DNA from: Eledone cirrhosa
Taxonomy: Eukaryota > Mollusca > Cephalopoda > Octopoda > Eledonidae
Direction of reading: 5' to 3'
NCBI GenBank assembly: GCA_964016885.1
Contig: OZ024743.1
Location: 161,090,212 to 161,154,211 of the forward strand
DNA: 64,000 bases
Shown here: positions 1 through 10,240 of the stretch, in pieces
Numbering within the stretch: the stretch's first letter is position 1
How the letters are laid out: each line of letters starts with the position of its first letter
Position numbers and translations under genes: made by a program
The notes under the pieces: model-generated
Told to the model about the DNA's origin: nothing
Database searches by the model: none
What the model saw: the letters and a program-made list of their open reading frames with translations, nothing else

Positions 1-2
1 TC

Positions 3-509
3 GCCTCCAATGGCTCTTTCAGAAGGAAGAACTACACCTTCTTCTGGAATGGTAAAGAACCTGAGGAGCCCCACCAGCACGGAGCTGGATTTGCCATCAA
101 AAACATCCTCCTGGCTGCAGAAGAACCTCCCTCGGGAGTTTCCATCCGTCTTAGTACTGCTGCAGGCCCTGTCAACATCATTCGTGTCTATGCTTCCACT
201 CTCACCTAACCAGAGGACACAAAGATTCAGTTCTACGGGAAACTTGATGAACTTGTCCAGGGATAATCAAAAGATGAGTCTCTATTTCTGCTGAGAAACT
301 TCAATGCTGGAATAAGTTCAGATTACGTGTCATGGCCTATTTGTCTCGAACACCATGACACTGGAAAGATCAACAAGAATGGTCAGAGACTACTGAAACT
401 GTACACATACCATAACCTCTGCGTCACAAACACATTCTTTAAGAGGAAACCACAACACAAAGTGTCATGGAAGCACCCCAGATCTCATCGCTGGCACCAA
501 CTTGACTGA
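3..509 (+). pseudogene. LINE endonuclease (AP-endonuclease type) remnant
   Basis: Read in the frame of base 3, the translation gives consecutive pieces of a LINE apurinic-endonuclease domain: FFWNGKEPEEPHQHGAGFAI, a run through VSIRLSTAAGPVNIIRVYA, then LLRNFNAGISSDY (the decayed GDFNARVG motif) and NGQRLLKLYTYHNLCVTNTF followed by KPQHKVSWKHPRSHRWHQLD. In-frame stops at 207-209, near 265 and at 507-509 show it is dead. The endonuclease would nick target DNA for target-primed reverse transcription. The fragment starts at or before the window edge and ends before the C-terminal SDH motif and the RT. It looks like the same LINE superfamily as the C2H2-tailed element at 35.2-36.2 kb, by remembered family resemblance. 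Confidence 0.7.
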
Positions 510-1500
510 TCATCACCAGACGATCAGCTCTCATCTGAAACTACTATTCTTACAATTTCACGAGTGAAACTGCTTATAGAGATGTTTAGATAGGAAGAAT
601 CATGCAAGAGAGAGGGAGTGGGGGGGGACTAATAATAATCTGAGCTTAGAGTAATGCAGTGAAAACAACAGACATGTTTCGATTTGGTTGAGATTAGTCT
701 CAAGTGCTTGAATATTTTCCCCTTCGCTATATTCAGACTGCAAGAATTTTTTCAAGTATTCTCAGATACATTCCCACACAGTTTATTTGTTATCATTTAG
801 TAATTCAAATTGTGTAAAAGTCATTATCTGTAGGAATTTTCCCAATTGAAGAATATCAAACGGAATTGAAAGTAAGATGATTGTTATACCGATATGTGCT
901 GATAAAGTTAGTTTGGACAAGGTGGAACCTGACTAATTATATTATACAGTATGTAGAAAAACGCTTTATTCTTGTTTTTCTATAATCCATGTGTCATATA
1001 GCCACAATAAGCTACTACTGAAAAAACATGGAAATTTATTTCGCTTGTATTGAAATATATAAAGAATTTAAAACACGTATGAAATACCTTAGCGAACAGA
1101 CAGACAATTTAATTAATGAATGCAAGCGGCGAGTAGTAGGAAATACGTTCTATATTATTCAATGCAAATTCTGTGGTCAAGACTCTTGCAGAGTGACGCA
1201 CTCAGAAAGTGTATGTCCAAATTTCAGGGAATTGCAAAGATAACGAACTGGCAACCCATGCAATGTGATATAGTGTTACAATGGGGTGTTACACCTGTTA
1301 GTATATCTGTACGAACGAAAGTAAAACCAAAGTATTCACCAGGCGTAATTTCAAATTACCAACGAGTTCGCTACAATGAGACTCCATACACAGTCTACTG
1401 ACAGTTCACTTTAGTTATTATTTATAGACGTGTCGTCTAGTCCAATTTTAGTTACGCGGGGATGTTAAGGGTTTTTTCCTACAACATATAGATACATTTA
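510..1500. other. AT-rich interval without recognisable gene
   Basis: Two overlapping short open frames (1028-1243, 1120-1401) match no family I know and have no supporting context. Otherwise AT-rich unique-looking sequence with one short G run near 620. Confidence 0.4.
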
Positions 1501-1544
1501 TAAATGATTTAGTAGACGCATTTAAGGAGCTTGCTATCTCCGAC

Positions 1545-1995
1545 TTGCATTTGATAGGTTTGATGCCGAGTGTTGCATGGCTGGAATGAAAATCAGTGCT
1601 GCGAAAACTGAGACACACGTCCTCTCAAAGAAGCCTGCGCGCATGAATGGAGTTCCACTGAAGCAGGTAAAGAAGTTCAAGTATCTCGGGGCCGTTTTGA
1701 TGAGTGATGGAAGGCAGGAGGCTGAATTAAGTGCAAACATCGCATGAGCTGGTGCACCAATGCGTTAAGTTCAGCATTCGGTAATCAAACGAAGGGAGAT
1801 AGACATAAAAGCCAAACTCGCTATCTTCAAATCGATATTGGTGCCAACCCTTACCTATGATCCTGAATCTTGGGTAATGACTGAGAAAATGCGATCACGA
1901 ATAAAAGCGGCCGAAATGGGGATCCTCCCAAGTGTATTTAGAGTAACGTTACTCGATAGAATGCATAGTTCGAAGATCAGAGCGTCACTCTAGGT
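1545..1995 (+). pseudogene. LINE reverse transcriptase C-terminal remnant
   Basis: In the frame of base 1568 the translation reads CCMAGMKISAAKTETHVLS, then KKFKYLGAVLMSDGRQEAEL, and after stops at 1744 and near 1768 continues REIDIKAKLAIFKSILVPTL and ESWVMTEKMRSRIKAAEMG. This is the typical post-catalytic RT block of a widespread animal LINE family: a KYLG motif, an 'SDGRQ-E' stretch, then a thumb-like segment with S-V-L-V-P-xL-TY and E-W-V-M. It lacks endonuclease, catalytic core and 3' end. A 35-bp echo of the GRQEAEL segment recurs at 7588-7622. Confidence 0.7.
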
Positions 1996-2009
1996 AGAAC
2001 CACCAACAC

Positions 2010-2870
2010 AGTATTAAGGCGACTTATTGTTGTCTGAAAAATATCCCTTCCATGATTTCACACTACGACTAAATATAACACATCTACACAGTCCATATAA
2101 CCATCGTATGATTTGTACTACAAACCAACAAAATACGGGTTATATATGCTGTACCTCGGATGCTAATGACAACGAACATTATCTCCCAATTATTACCTAT
2201 TTAGAGCTGGAATGTGACATATTTATAAGTCAGATTTGATATATTTTAGCTGAATATATTTAGAACTGGACATATTTTAACACCGCAAGTGTACAGTATA
2301 ACTTTCGTTACAGTATAACATTCGTTCGATGGACAGTATAACTTTCAATGAAGACGGCAATTTAGCATTTTCATTTTCACCTTACGCATATGAAAATATG
2401 AAGGCAAACAGGAAACAGTACAATAGGAAACAAAATAATAGAAAATGAATCGAAAGCAATAAACTCTATTTTGTGATCTATTTGTTTCTTTATTTCAACA
2501 GATCCAACAATTGTTAAATGTTATATATCATTTACACTTGATATATGATCAGAGCTAATGAAACATGGCGCCTGTAAACTCCACGCACCATTACGGAGTA
2601 AGTAAAAATCATATACAATTATACTTAGCTTGTAAATAATGGTTCTAAAAGGTCAATAACTCTTTACGCCATGTGCTTTTCTCTAGAGATATAAATTTCA
2701 AATTAACCTGATTCATGGCTAAAGATTACGCCAGATCTACCATAGTTAAATGGATTAATGGAAAATCCTGCATGATGAAAGGAAACTTTTTACATAAATA
2801 AAAACCTTATTTAATTGTAACTAGATACAAAGTAACAATAGGTATTAATATATATGTCTTGATGTTGTTC
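2010..2870. other. AT-rich interval without recognisable gene
   Basis: No coding or structured signal beyond short AT-rich open frames. One A/T-rich stretch with repeated 'CAGTATAACTTTC' (about 2292-2352, three imperfect units). Confidence 0.35.
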
Positions 2871-2879
2871 GATGTTTAC

Positions 2880-2880
<1 letters not shown>

Positions 2881-2921
<41 letters not shown>

Positions 2922-3015
2922 ACATTTATATGTGTGTGTGTCTGAATATGTATATATATATATATATATGTGTTTGTATGTATATATACATAATTACATA
3001 TATAAATGCACCCAC

Positions 3016-3052
<37 letters not shown>

Positions 3053-3058
3053 TATATA
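2881..3058. repeat. (CT)n then (TA)n/(CATA)-like microsatellites
   Basis: A CT run at 2881-2920 is followed by mixed TG/TA runs to 3058. The tract ends exactly where the 60-bp inverted arm flanking the RTE begins. Confidence 0.9.
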
Positions 3059-3116
3059 TATTGAAACATGTAAAATTAACATCTTGTTTTAAGCATAACT
3101 TGGTTATTCTCTCTTC

Positions 3117-3118
<2 letters not shown>
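3059..3118 (+). repeat. left arm of inverted repeat flanking the RTE
   Basis: About 60 bp starting ATTGAAACATGTAAAATTAA and ending ATTCTCTCTTCAT. Its reverse complement recurs at 6586-6645 with about four differences (one 2-bp indel and two substitutions by eye). Both arms abut (TA)n on their inner side. Confidence 0.85.

Positions 3119-3198
<80 letters not shown>
3119..3198. repeat. (TA)n(GT)n microsatellite 5' of RTE
   Basis: Pure TA to about 3180, then GT to 3198. Together with the TA run after the stop codon it brackets the whole RTE element. Confidence 0.9.
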
Positions 3199-6100
3199 CC
3201 TGGGTATGACATTAAACTACATCCAGTGGCAAGGCTCCAGTTCGGGAGTTCAGGAGATGTGGGGAATGTGGAGTTACCCCTTAGTTGTTATGACTCCCAG
3301 GTCTGCCCTGGCCCGGGGTGGTAGTACCTGTTAGGGCTCCATTTATGGGTTAAATAACTACCTTATTCGAGTGGCGCCGGTAAGGTATTGTCAGCCATTG
3401 AAAAGAAATATGGAGAGTCGATCTAACAGCACTAGGGTTAGAGCCCCTAATTACACTGTCAAGGAGCAGCCTGGTCGTTATGACTCTGCTGGCTTAGAGC
3501 CACAGAGAGGGCCAGTGGATGATGGATCAGCTGTCTCTGAGACAAATATAAAGAATGCAGTTTTGTCCTGCAGAAGAGCCATCAAAATGGGCACTTTGAA
3601 TGTGAGGACTATTCGAACGCTGGAGAAGAGAGCGGAGTTGGGACATCTGTTTGAGGAGAGTGGTATACAGATACTTGCGATCCAAGAACACAGGATTCTA
3701 CACGATGAGCCCGTGAGGAGTGTGATGATCGGGAGGAAGAGCCAGCTCATCACTACATCGGCAGTGAAGAACACAACAAATGCTGCAGTGGGAGGAGTGG
3801 GTTTTGTGTTCAGTGCAAAAACCAATCTGTTGGTGAGGGAAATAATGCCTATCTCCCCGCGAGTGTTGAGGGTGACCTTCAATGGAAACCCAAGACTGAC
3901 AGTCATCTCAGCCTATAGTCCAACCGAGGGGGACAGTGATGTGAATGCGGAGGAGTTCCATGAGGAGGTGTGTAGAGCTGTCAACACCACTCAGGCACAC
4001 AATATCCTGCTTGTTTGGGGGGACTTCAATGCACATCTGAGTAAGGAGGGCAGTGAAGATCCTTGCTGGTACTTCCATTACAACACCAACCGAAATGGAA
4101 GACTACTGAGAGACACCCTGCTGGAGGCGAACTTGATGGCGACCAACCTAAGGTTTGGGAAGAATCTGGGGAAGATGTGGACCTACATCTCAGATATGCA
4201 CCTGTCCAAGTTCCAGATTGATTTCATTCTGGTGAGGAAAAAGTGGCGGAATAGTGTTCTGAACACGGAACCATACAGCTATTTCAGTACACTGGGTAGT
4301 GACCACCGGCTTGTTATGAGTGAGGTCCGCGTGAGCTTAAGAAAGAGCAAGGCTCAGCCCCGGAGAACAATCTATGACTGGGGAGCTTTCAAGGAAGATG
4401 ATAAGCTACAGGAGAGGTTCACAGTGGAAGTGAGAAACAGGTTTAGTGCTCTGTGTGGAGAGTCAGAGGAGAGAGAGATTGGATGGACTGAGGAGAGTGT
4501 GACGAGGAGGTACGGGCACTTCACCAATGCAGTGGCGAAAGCAAGTGAAACCCTGGTGCCGAGGAAAAAGAACAAAGGGAAGCACGTCAGCTCTGCAAAC
4601 CCAAAAGTGTGTGCAGTCAGAGAACACCTGAAAGCTGCCAGGGACCAATTCTATGCTGATCCTACGGAGGAGAGGATGGAGACTGTGGAGGTGATGAGGG
4701 AAGAGCTCTGTACCGCTTACACTGAGGTCAGAGAGGAGGCACTGATAGAGAAGATCAGAAGTGTGGAGAGAGCGGTTGACAGATCTGGATGTAAGGAGAG
4801 CTGGATGATCATCAACGAGATCACAGGGAGGAAGAAAAGGTGTTCGAGTCAGATCCAGGGAACGGGGCCCGAGGATAGGAAGAGGAAATGGCTAGACCAT
4901 TTTAGGACCCTACTAGGAGAGCCACCCTCCACAGCCCAGAGAACTGGGGAGATCAGGCGGCTGTTTGAGGAACTGGATGTTGAGACAGAGCCCTTCACCA
5001 GAGAGGAGCTTCAGAGAGCCAAAAAGAAGATCAAGGAGGGCAAGGCTCATGGAGAAGATGGAGTGGCATCAGAGGTGATGAAGAGGTGTGATTTTGATGA
5101 TATCATCCTGGGGTTCTGTAACGGGGCACTGGAGAAAGGAGTTGCCCCGAATCAGTGGAGGATCAGTAACATCGTCCCAGTGCCAAAGAAGGGAGATCTC
5201 TCTAACACCAACAACTACCGGGGGATCTCACTGACGTCACTTGTGGCAAAGACCCTCAACAGGATGATTCTTAACAGGATCCAGCCTGAGATGGAGAAGA
5301 AGCTCAGGGACAACCAGAACGGCTTCAGAGAGGGTAGATCAACCACCAGTCACATCCTGATGCTGAGGAGGATATTAGAGGGAACTAGAGCAAAGTGCCT
5401 TCCTGCGGTCATGGTTTTCATTGACTTTAGGAAGGCCTTTGATTCTGTGGACCGTTACTGCCTGATGGAGATCTTACAGGCTTATGGAATCCCCAAGAGG
5501 ATAGTGGACCTGATATCACTGCTCTACACCAACACCAAAGCCCAAGTCATTACACCTGATGGGATGACAGAGTTCTTTGAGATACTGGCTGGAGTGCTCC
5601 AGGGAGATACATTGGCTCCCTACCTTTTTATCATCGTAGTGGACTATTGTATGCGCCTTGCACTGGAGAAACACCAGGACTCTGGCTTTACTGTAGCACC
5701 GGCTCAGAGCAGGAGAGTTGGGGCGAAAAAGGTATCGGATGCTGAATTTGCCGACGACATAGTTTTGGTGACAAATACAGTGAAGGAGGCGGAGGATTTG
5801 ATGCGGGAGGTTGAGACTGTGTCGATGAGTGTGGGGCTGAGAATGAATGAGACTAAAACAAAATATCTGGTAGAGAATGTTGAGAAGCCAGAGGGGATCA
5901 CTAATGTAGGCGGGAAGCCGCTTGAATTGGTTGAGGACTTCCTGTATTTGGGAGCAAAGATTGGGAATACGGAGGATGATGTGGTTGAGAGGAAGAGCAA
6001 GGCCTGGGCGGCGTGCCACAGCTTGAGATCGGTGTGGAAGTCGGACCTTCGTAGAGACCTGAAAATCCGCCTCTTCATTGCTGTAGTGGAGTCTGTGCTG

Positions 6101-6503
6101 CTGTATGGGTCTGAGACTTGGACACTGACCAAGAAACTTACTCAGATGGTGGATGGGTGCTACACGAGAATGCTGAGGATGGCTCTGAACATTAATCAGT
6201 ATACACTGAGGATGAAAAACTCAGAGCTGTATGGGAGCATCCCAAAAGTCAGCTCAAAAGTGACACAGAGGAGACTGAGGTTGGCTGGACATGCTCACCG
6301 ACATCCAGAGTTGACATTGCACTCAGTGCTCCTTTGGGAGCCCCTACATGGACACACTAGAAGAGGAAGACCAAGGTTAACATATGTTGATGCCCTAAGG
6401 ACAGACACTGGTCTGTTGGAGATGCAGGATATGGCAGCGATAATGAGGGACAGAGACCGCTGGAGAGAACTCGTCCATGGATCTCGGGAATTTTACCCGC
6501 CTT

Positions 6504-6505
<2 letters not shown>
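3199..6505 (+). mobile_element. RTE-type LINE, apparently full-length coding part
   Basis: A compact LINE: a roughly 200-bp leader (3199-3409), one long reading frame, and no 3' UTR, because the stop codon at 6503-6505 runs straight into (TA)n. A 3' end consisting only of a simple repeat is typical of the RTE superfamily. The element lies inside a TA tract itself flanked by a 60-bp inverted repeat, so it seems to have inserted into the loop of an older fold-back sequence. The intact frame implies it is the youngest LINE in the window. Confidence 0.8.
3410..6505 (+). CDS. RTE-type LINE endonuclease-reverse transcriptase
   Basis: An intact protein of about 1,031 residues from the first ATG (3410); the frame is open from 3335. 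It combines target nicking and target-primed reverse transcription. Endonuclease motifs in order: [10 protein letters not shown] (about 3587), ILAIQEHRI with the catalytic Glu, VWGDFNAHL (about 4014) and GSDHRLVM (about 4302). A linker with charged helices follows. RT motifs: [32 protein letters not shown] (about 5418), [14 protein letters not shown] (about 5590) and the catalytic FADD at 5746-5757. After the RT come FLYLGAKIG and a C-terminal segment with [12 protein letters not shown] and a RRGRPRLTY patch. There are no stops or frameshifts and all catalytic residues are present, so it is potentially active. RTE versus the close RTEX/Proto2 groups is not resolved by eye. Confidence 0.88.

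Positions 6506-6585
<80 letters not shown>
6506..6585. repeat. (TA)n microsatellite 3' of RTE
   Basis: Uninterrupted TA dinucleotides directly after the RTE stop codon, serving as the element's simple-repeat tail or as the other half of the split target. Confidence 0.9.
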
Positions 6586-6590
<5 letters not shown>

Positions 6591-6645
6591 GAGAGAATAA
6601 CCAAGTTATACTTAAAACATGATGTTAATTTTACATATGTTTCAA
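6586..6645 (-). repeat. right arm of inverted repeat flanking the RTE
   Basis: Reverse complement of 3059-3118 (ATGAAGAGAGAATAACCAAG at its start). See that entry. Confidence 0.85.
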
Positions 6646-6659
6646 TGTATAGTGGCGGA

Positions 6660-7585
6660 CCCATACCACGATAGATACGAGGTATCTGTCCGTCGCTTTA
6701 CATATCTTCAGGAATTTATATATTGTTATAAGTTTCAAGATTAATACATTCAAGAGATAACTCCATACCATAGATGAGGTTCATACTATATCAATTAATA
6801 TATTGTAAATTACAAGCACATTCAAAAGCAATAGCAAAGCAGAAACTGTGTTAAAGACAGTATATCAACATTTAGTACTTCTGTACATCCGTATATTAAC
6901 AAACCTTACATAAGAATTTTAGCGTGCATATTGAAAAGAGAAAGTGCAGTAGTGAGTCAGTTATGCGTTAGACGTATAAATTATACAAAAATAACATTGA
7001 TAATTTCGTAAGAATTCAAGTTTAAAATTAATTCTTCTTGATAAGATTTTCAATGGTACACAAAAATCTCTAACCGTATTAATTTTGTTCATATAATAAT
7101 AGAATACAAGGAGATATCAGTAAATAAATAAATAAAGATGGATGATTAAACATTTATTTTTCGATGACTTAGATTTATATATTAGAAGGTTCAGTGAAAT
7201 CTGTATAAAAATGAAACAATGTTACAATAATTGTTACTAATTTAATCTACCGGAACTGAAGATAATTATTATAGGTAAACAATTAAACTACAAATATACC
7301 CTGCATCTAGATGGAAAGTGGCTTCGTATTTACTATTACAGTGTTGCTCTAATATATTTTTAAAACCTCAGCAACTAGTAGGTTGATCAGCAGGAAAAGA
7401 CAGAAAGACATTTCTATATAAAATATATTAAAGCTTTAACGATATAAAATTGATAGTGTTCGTGTTGTTTTCTTTTCTTTTTCACAATATACGTTTGAAT
7501 CGCTGGAAGAGTGAAGGAAAAAGAAAAGGAGGGTGACTCTATATTTATGTCTAGTTCCTGTCGCTGACCAAATTTATGACACAAA
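6660..7585. other. AT-rich interval without recognisable gene
   Basis: Very AT-rich with no repeat family or coding block recognised; two short mononucleotide-rich stretches near 7470-7540. Confidence 0.35.
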
Positions 7586-7739
7586 TGTTCACGGGTGATA
7601 GAAGGCAAGAGGCTGAATTAAGTACTTATAAAAGATACTTTGAGAAACTGGATACAAACTACATAATTTACGAAGAATTTCTTTCTCTTTAGCTCTCCCT
7701 CCCTCTTTCTCTGTATATATAAATATATATACAAGCATA

Positions 7740-7760
7740 TATATATATGTGTGTGTGCGT

Positions 7761-7791
<31 letters not shown>

Positions 7792-7810
7792 CGTGCGTCT
7801 GTGTGTGTGT
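7740..7810. repeat. (TA)n(GT)n microsatellite
   Basis: TA then GT with GCGT interruptions; it directly abuts the 5' truncation point of the Penelope fragment. Confidence 0.85.
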
Positions 7811-8390
7811 CAACAACACCTTTTTCGGATTCCTTGGTCACACCTGCCAACAGACTTCAGAACTACCCATCGGATTTAGCCTGTCGAGCTTACTGATCTT
7901 TTCTTATATGAACCGATTCGAACATCGAGTGCTCAGCACATCCGACGTCTATGCATTCTCTACAAAAAATGTGGATAATATCCTCATCCTCACATCTTCC
8001 CGCGAGAATGTCAGCAGGATATTCGAGTTGTTCAACAATGCTGACGGAAACATCAGATTCCGTGTAAAACAAACCTCCAACTCCTCATCCATCGCCGTTC
8101 TTGACTTCAGACTGGACATCACTGAGAACGACGAAACCAACACCGATTTCTACCGCAAAGCGGCTTGCAGTGACCTGTTTGTCCACCACAAACCTGCCCT
8201 CCCCAACAGCTTTAAAAGAGGGTACACAAAAATTGAAATTGAATGTATACATTGAATGTTACAGCGACGCTTCAAGTAGATTCACCCACATCAGACAGTT
8301 CCGCAGGGTGTTAGAAACCAACGGCTACCCAACCTCTTTTTCCACCCCACAGCGGAATCCCAAATCAAGAAGATGAACCAACCCAGCCAT
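7811..8390 (+). pseudogene. Penelope-like element RT fragment
   Basis: The open frame from 7811 reads NNTFFGFLGHTCQQTSELPI (the PLE 'QxxGTPMGSPLS' region, eroded), then STKNVDNILILTSSRENVSR, IFELFNNADGNIRFRVKQTS, IAVLDFRLDITENDETNTDF and YRKAACSDLFVHHKPALP. This order (catalytic YVDD region, IF-LFNNADxNIRF, LDF-L-I, DFYRK, SD-F-H) is characteristic of Penelope RT. The catalytic Y-V-D-D has become VDN, so it is inactive. After 8255 the match continues one frame over (YSDASSRFTHIRQFRRVLET). No GIY-YIG domain follows. PLEs reverse-transcribe their RNA using an unrelated RT lineage close to telomerase. Confidence 0.8.
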
Positions 8391-8453
8391 CAATTGCTTC
8401 TTCAGAATTCCACTTCTCAGTGATGAAAACAACCAATCTATAAACAGGACCAG

Positions 8454-8497
8454 CCTTGACTGCTAACTGGCCCACTCGGGCTAGTTAGCAGTCAAGG
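8454..8497. repeat. 20-bp-arm hairpin
   Basis: CCTTGACTGCTAACTGGCCC and its reverse complement (19 of 20 matched) separated by 4 bases (ACTC). It lies 60 bp beyond the Penelope fragment and might belong to that element's tail. Function unknown. Confidence 0.8.
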
Positions 8498-8499
8498 AG

Positions 8500-9220
8500 A
8501 AAATGTGCACCCAAGGCCATTGCCCGATCCACTGCACTAATTACACCGTGTAACAAAAAAAAATGTTTTCTCTGTTCCTGGCTTGTAATCACTTTTTTTT
8601 TGTGTTGCTTAGGTCCCAAATAAATAAAAAAAACTGCTATTAAACAGTTAAAAGTTTCGGTTTGTAAAAATTCTAAGCTATTCACTAGAATTATTTGTAT
8701 GCTGGATTTTACGTTGTATATAAATTTAATTTGCTTATATTAAATGATTTTTTTTATATATGTTTCAGGTTAAATTAAAATTATAAAATAAAGAGTAATA
8801 CCTAAAGAAAATTATAAAAGTGCAATAAAGTATAAAATTGTTAAAAGGTGGATTAAAGAGATTTATTGATACTGGATTTTCGCACCCTGAATAAGTTTTG
8901 TTGTAAGCATTCGTCTCCAGGATAAAGCAGTGGAACTTGGTCAAGGAGGAAGTGCGGGTGACAAGTCAGAGAAGTCGACACGAACCTTTCTCAGGCTTTT
9001 ATACTCTTAGGGATGGCCTCTGCTTCTGCCATGACGTGCCTGGACTGTTTAACGTTATTAAATTCTAATTAAATAATAGTATTTTCTTATAATAATGGGA
9101 TATAACAAACCAGGAAATGACACTTAGAACCGGGGAACAAATCATATTTTACACCGTGTTATTGCCTGCGTGCCTAGATAGTGTACAGATTGTAATGTAG
9201 CAAGTACAGCCAATTCTACA
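8500..9220. other. interval without recognisable gene
   Basis: AT-rich with poly-A and poly-T runs near 8550-8630. The palindromic TTACACCGTGTAA (about 8541) is echoed as TTTACACCGTGTTA near 9150. No coding signal. Confidence 0.35.
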
Positions 9221-9228
9221 TCGGCAGC

Positions 9229-9540
9229 ATTACTGGTACTTTATTTTATCGACTACGTAAGGATGAAAGGCAAAGTTAACCTCGGCGGGATTTGAACTCA
9301 GACCCAGGGCCGTCTTAACGCATGGGCACGCTGGGCAGTTGCCCAGGGGCCCCACGAGTATAGGGGGCCCATTTGTATTTTTATTCCTGTGAGTGGTTGT
9401 TTATGTAGGGGCTTCAGTGCTCTGCTTTGCCCGGGGACCTATAATGCTGGTAAGACGGCCCTGCTCAGACCATAAAAGGACGTAACTCTATGCTGGAAAG
9501 CATGGCATCCGATCCTCTACCGACACTGACAGTGGCTGCT
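9229..9540 (-). mobile_element. tRNA-derived SINE (OK type), split by a MITE
   Basis: Reverse-strand SINE: tRNA-like head with box B-like GTTCAAATCCC, then the conserved core TTTGCCTTTCATCCTTAC and TCGATAAAATAAAGTACCAG. The head is interrupted by the hAT-like insertion at 9305-9463. The SINE is noncoding; it would be transcribed by RNA polymerase III from the internal A/B boxes and mobilised by a partner LINE. Confidence 0.85.
9297..9471. mobile_element. hAT-like MITE with 8-bp target duplication
   Basis: A 159-bp insertion (9305-9463) with terminal inverted repeats CAGGGCCGTCTTA...TAAGACGGCCCTG (13 bp perfect, similarity continuing weakly inward). It is bounded by a perfect 8-bp direct repeat CTCAGACC (9297-9304 and 9464-9471). 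CAGGG-type ends plus 8-bp duplications are the hallmark of hAT-superfamily DNA transposons. It has no coding capacity, so it is non-autonomous. Removing it and one repeat copy restores the SINE. Confidence 0.9.
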
Positions 9541-9609
9541 CTAGCTTGATCCATCCTCCACATACATCCACACGCACGCAAGTCGCGCACCCGACTGCCA
9601 GCATGATCT

Positions 9610-10060
9610 TTTGTTTACACATACATGTATATCAGCACACACACACATACACACATCATATATCCTCACCCACAGAGACATCTACGTAGACACACGTATA
9701 TCATTCGTTTTTACACGCATACATTTGCTCTTACATATTTACATACACATTTACACATATTTACACACCTACGAATACATTTACGAATACATTTGCGTAG
9801 AAACGCCATACGTCATATACATGCTTACACACACACACACGTTTTTACATACATACACACGTTCTTACATACACACACAAACATATGCCATTGCATTTAC
9901 ACATATATATACGCATTTACATGTTCACACACATATTTACAAATATAGGTGCTTACACACACACTCACACATACGTCACATACATGCCTACACACACGCA
10001 TACACGCCGCAAACACCGATACATATAAACAGTAACAGCACGTGCCTCTTACGCACATGC
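9610..10060. repeat. ACAT/TTTACACA low-complexity tract
   Basis: A long irregular array of ACAC, ACAT and TTTACACAT units. Long open frames here (His/Thr/Tyr-rich) are artefacts of the repeat. Confidence 0.75.
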
Positions 10061-10240
10061 GCAATTTTAACTCTAACAAAACCGATATTCAAAAACGAAA
10101 AAGATAAACAGGAAGGAAATCTCTAATTTCTTACCCTCCACTCTCACCCCACTTTTCTGCTTTATATTCCACAATGCTTCAAGCAAACTCTTACACCTTA
10201 TATATATATATATATACACATATTATCATTATTATTATTC

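Noticed and set aside
1028..1401. Two overlapping open frames as a possible gene
   Set aside because: Overlap in different frames, unremarkable composition and no recognisable motif.
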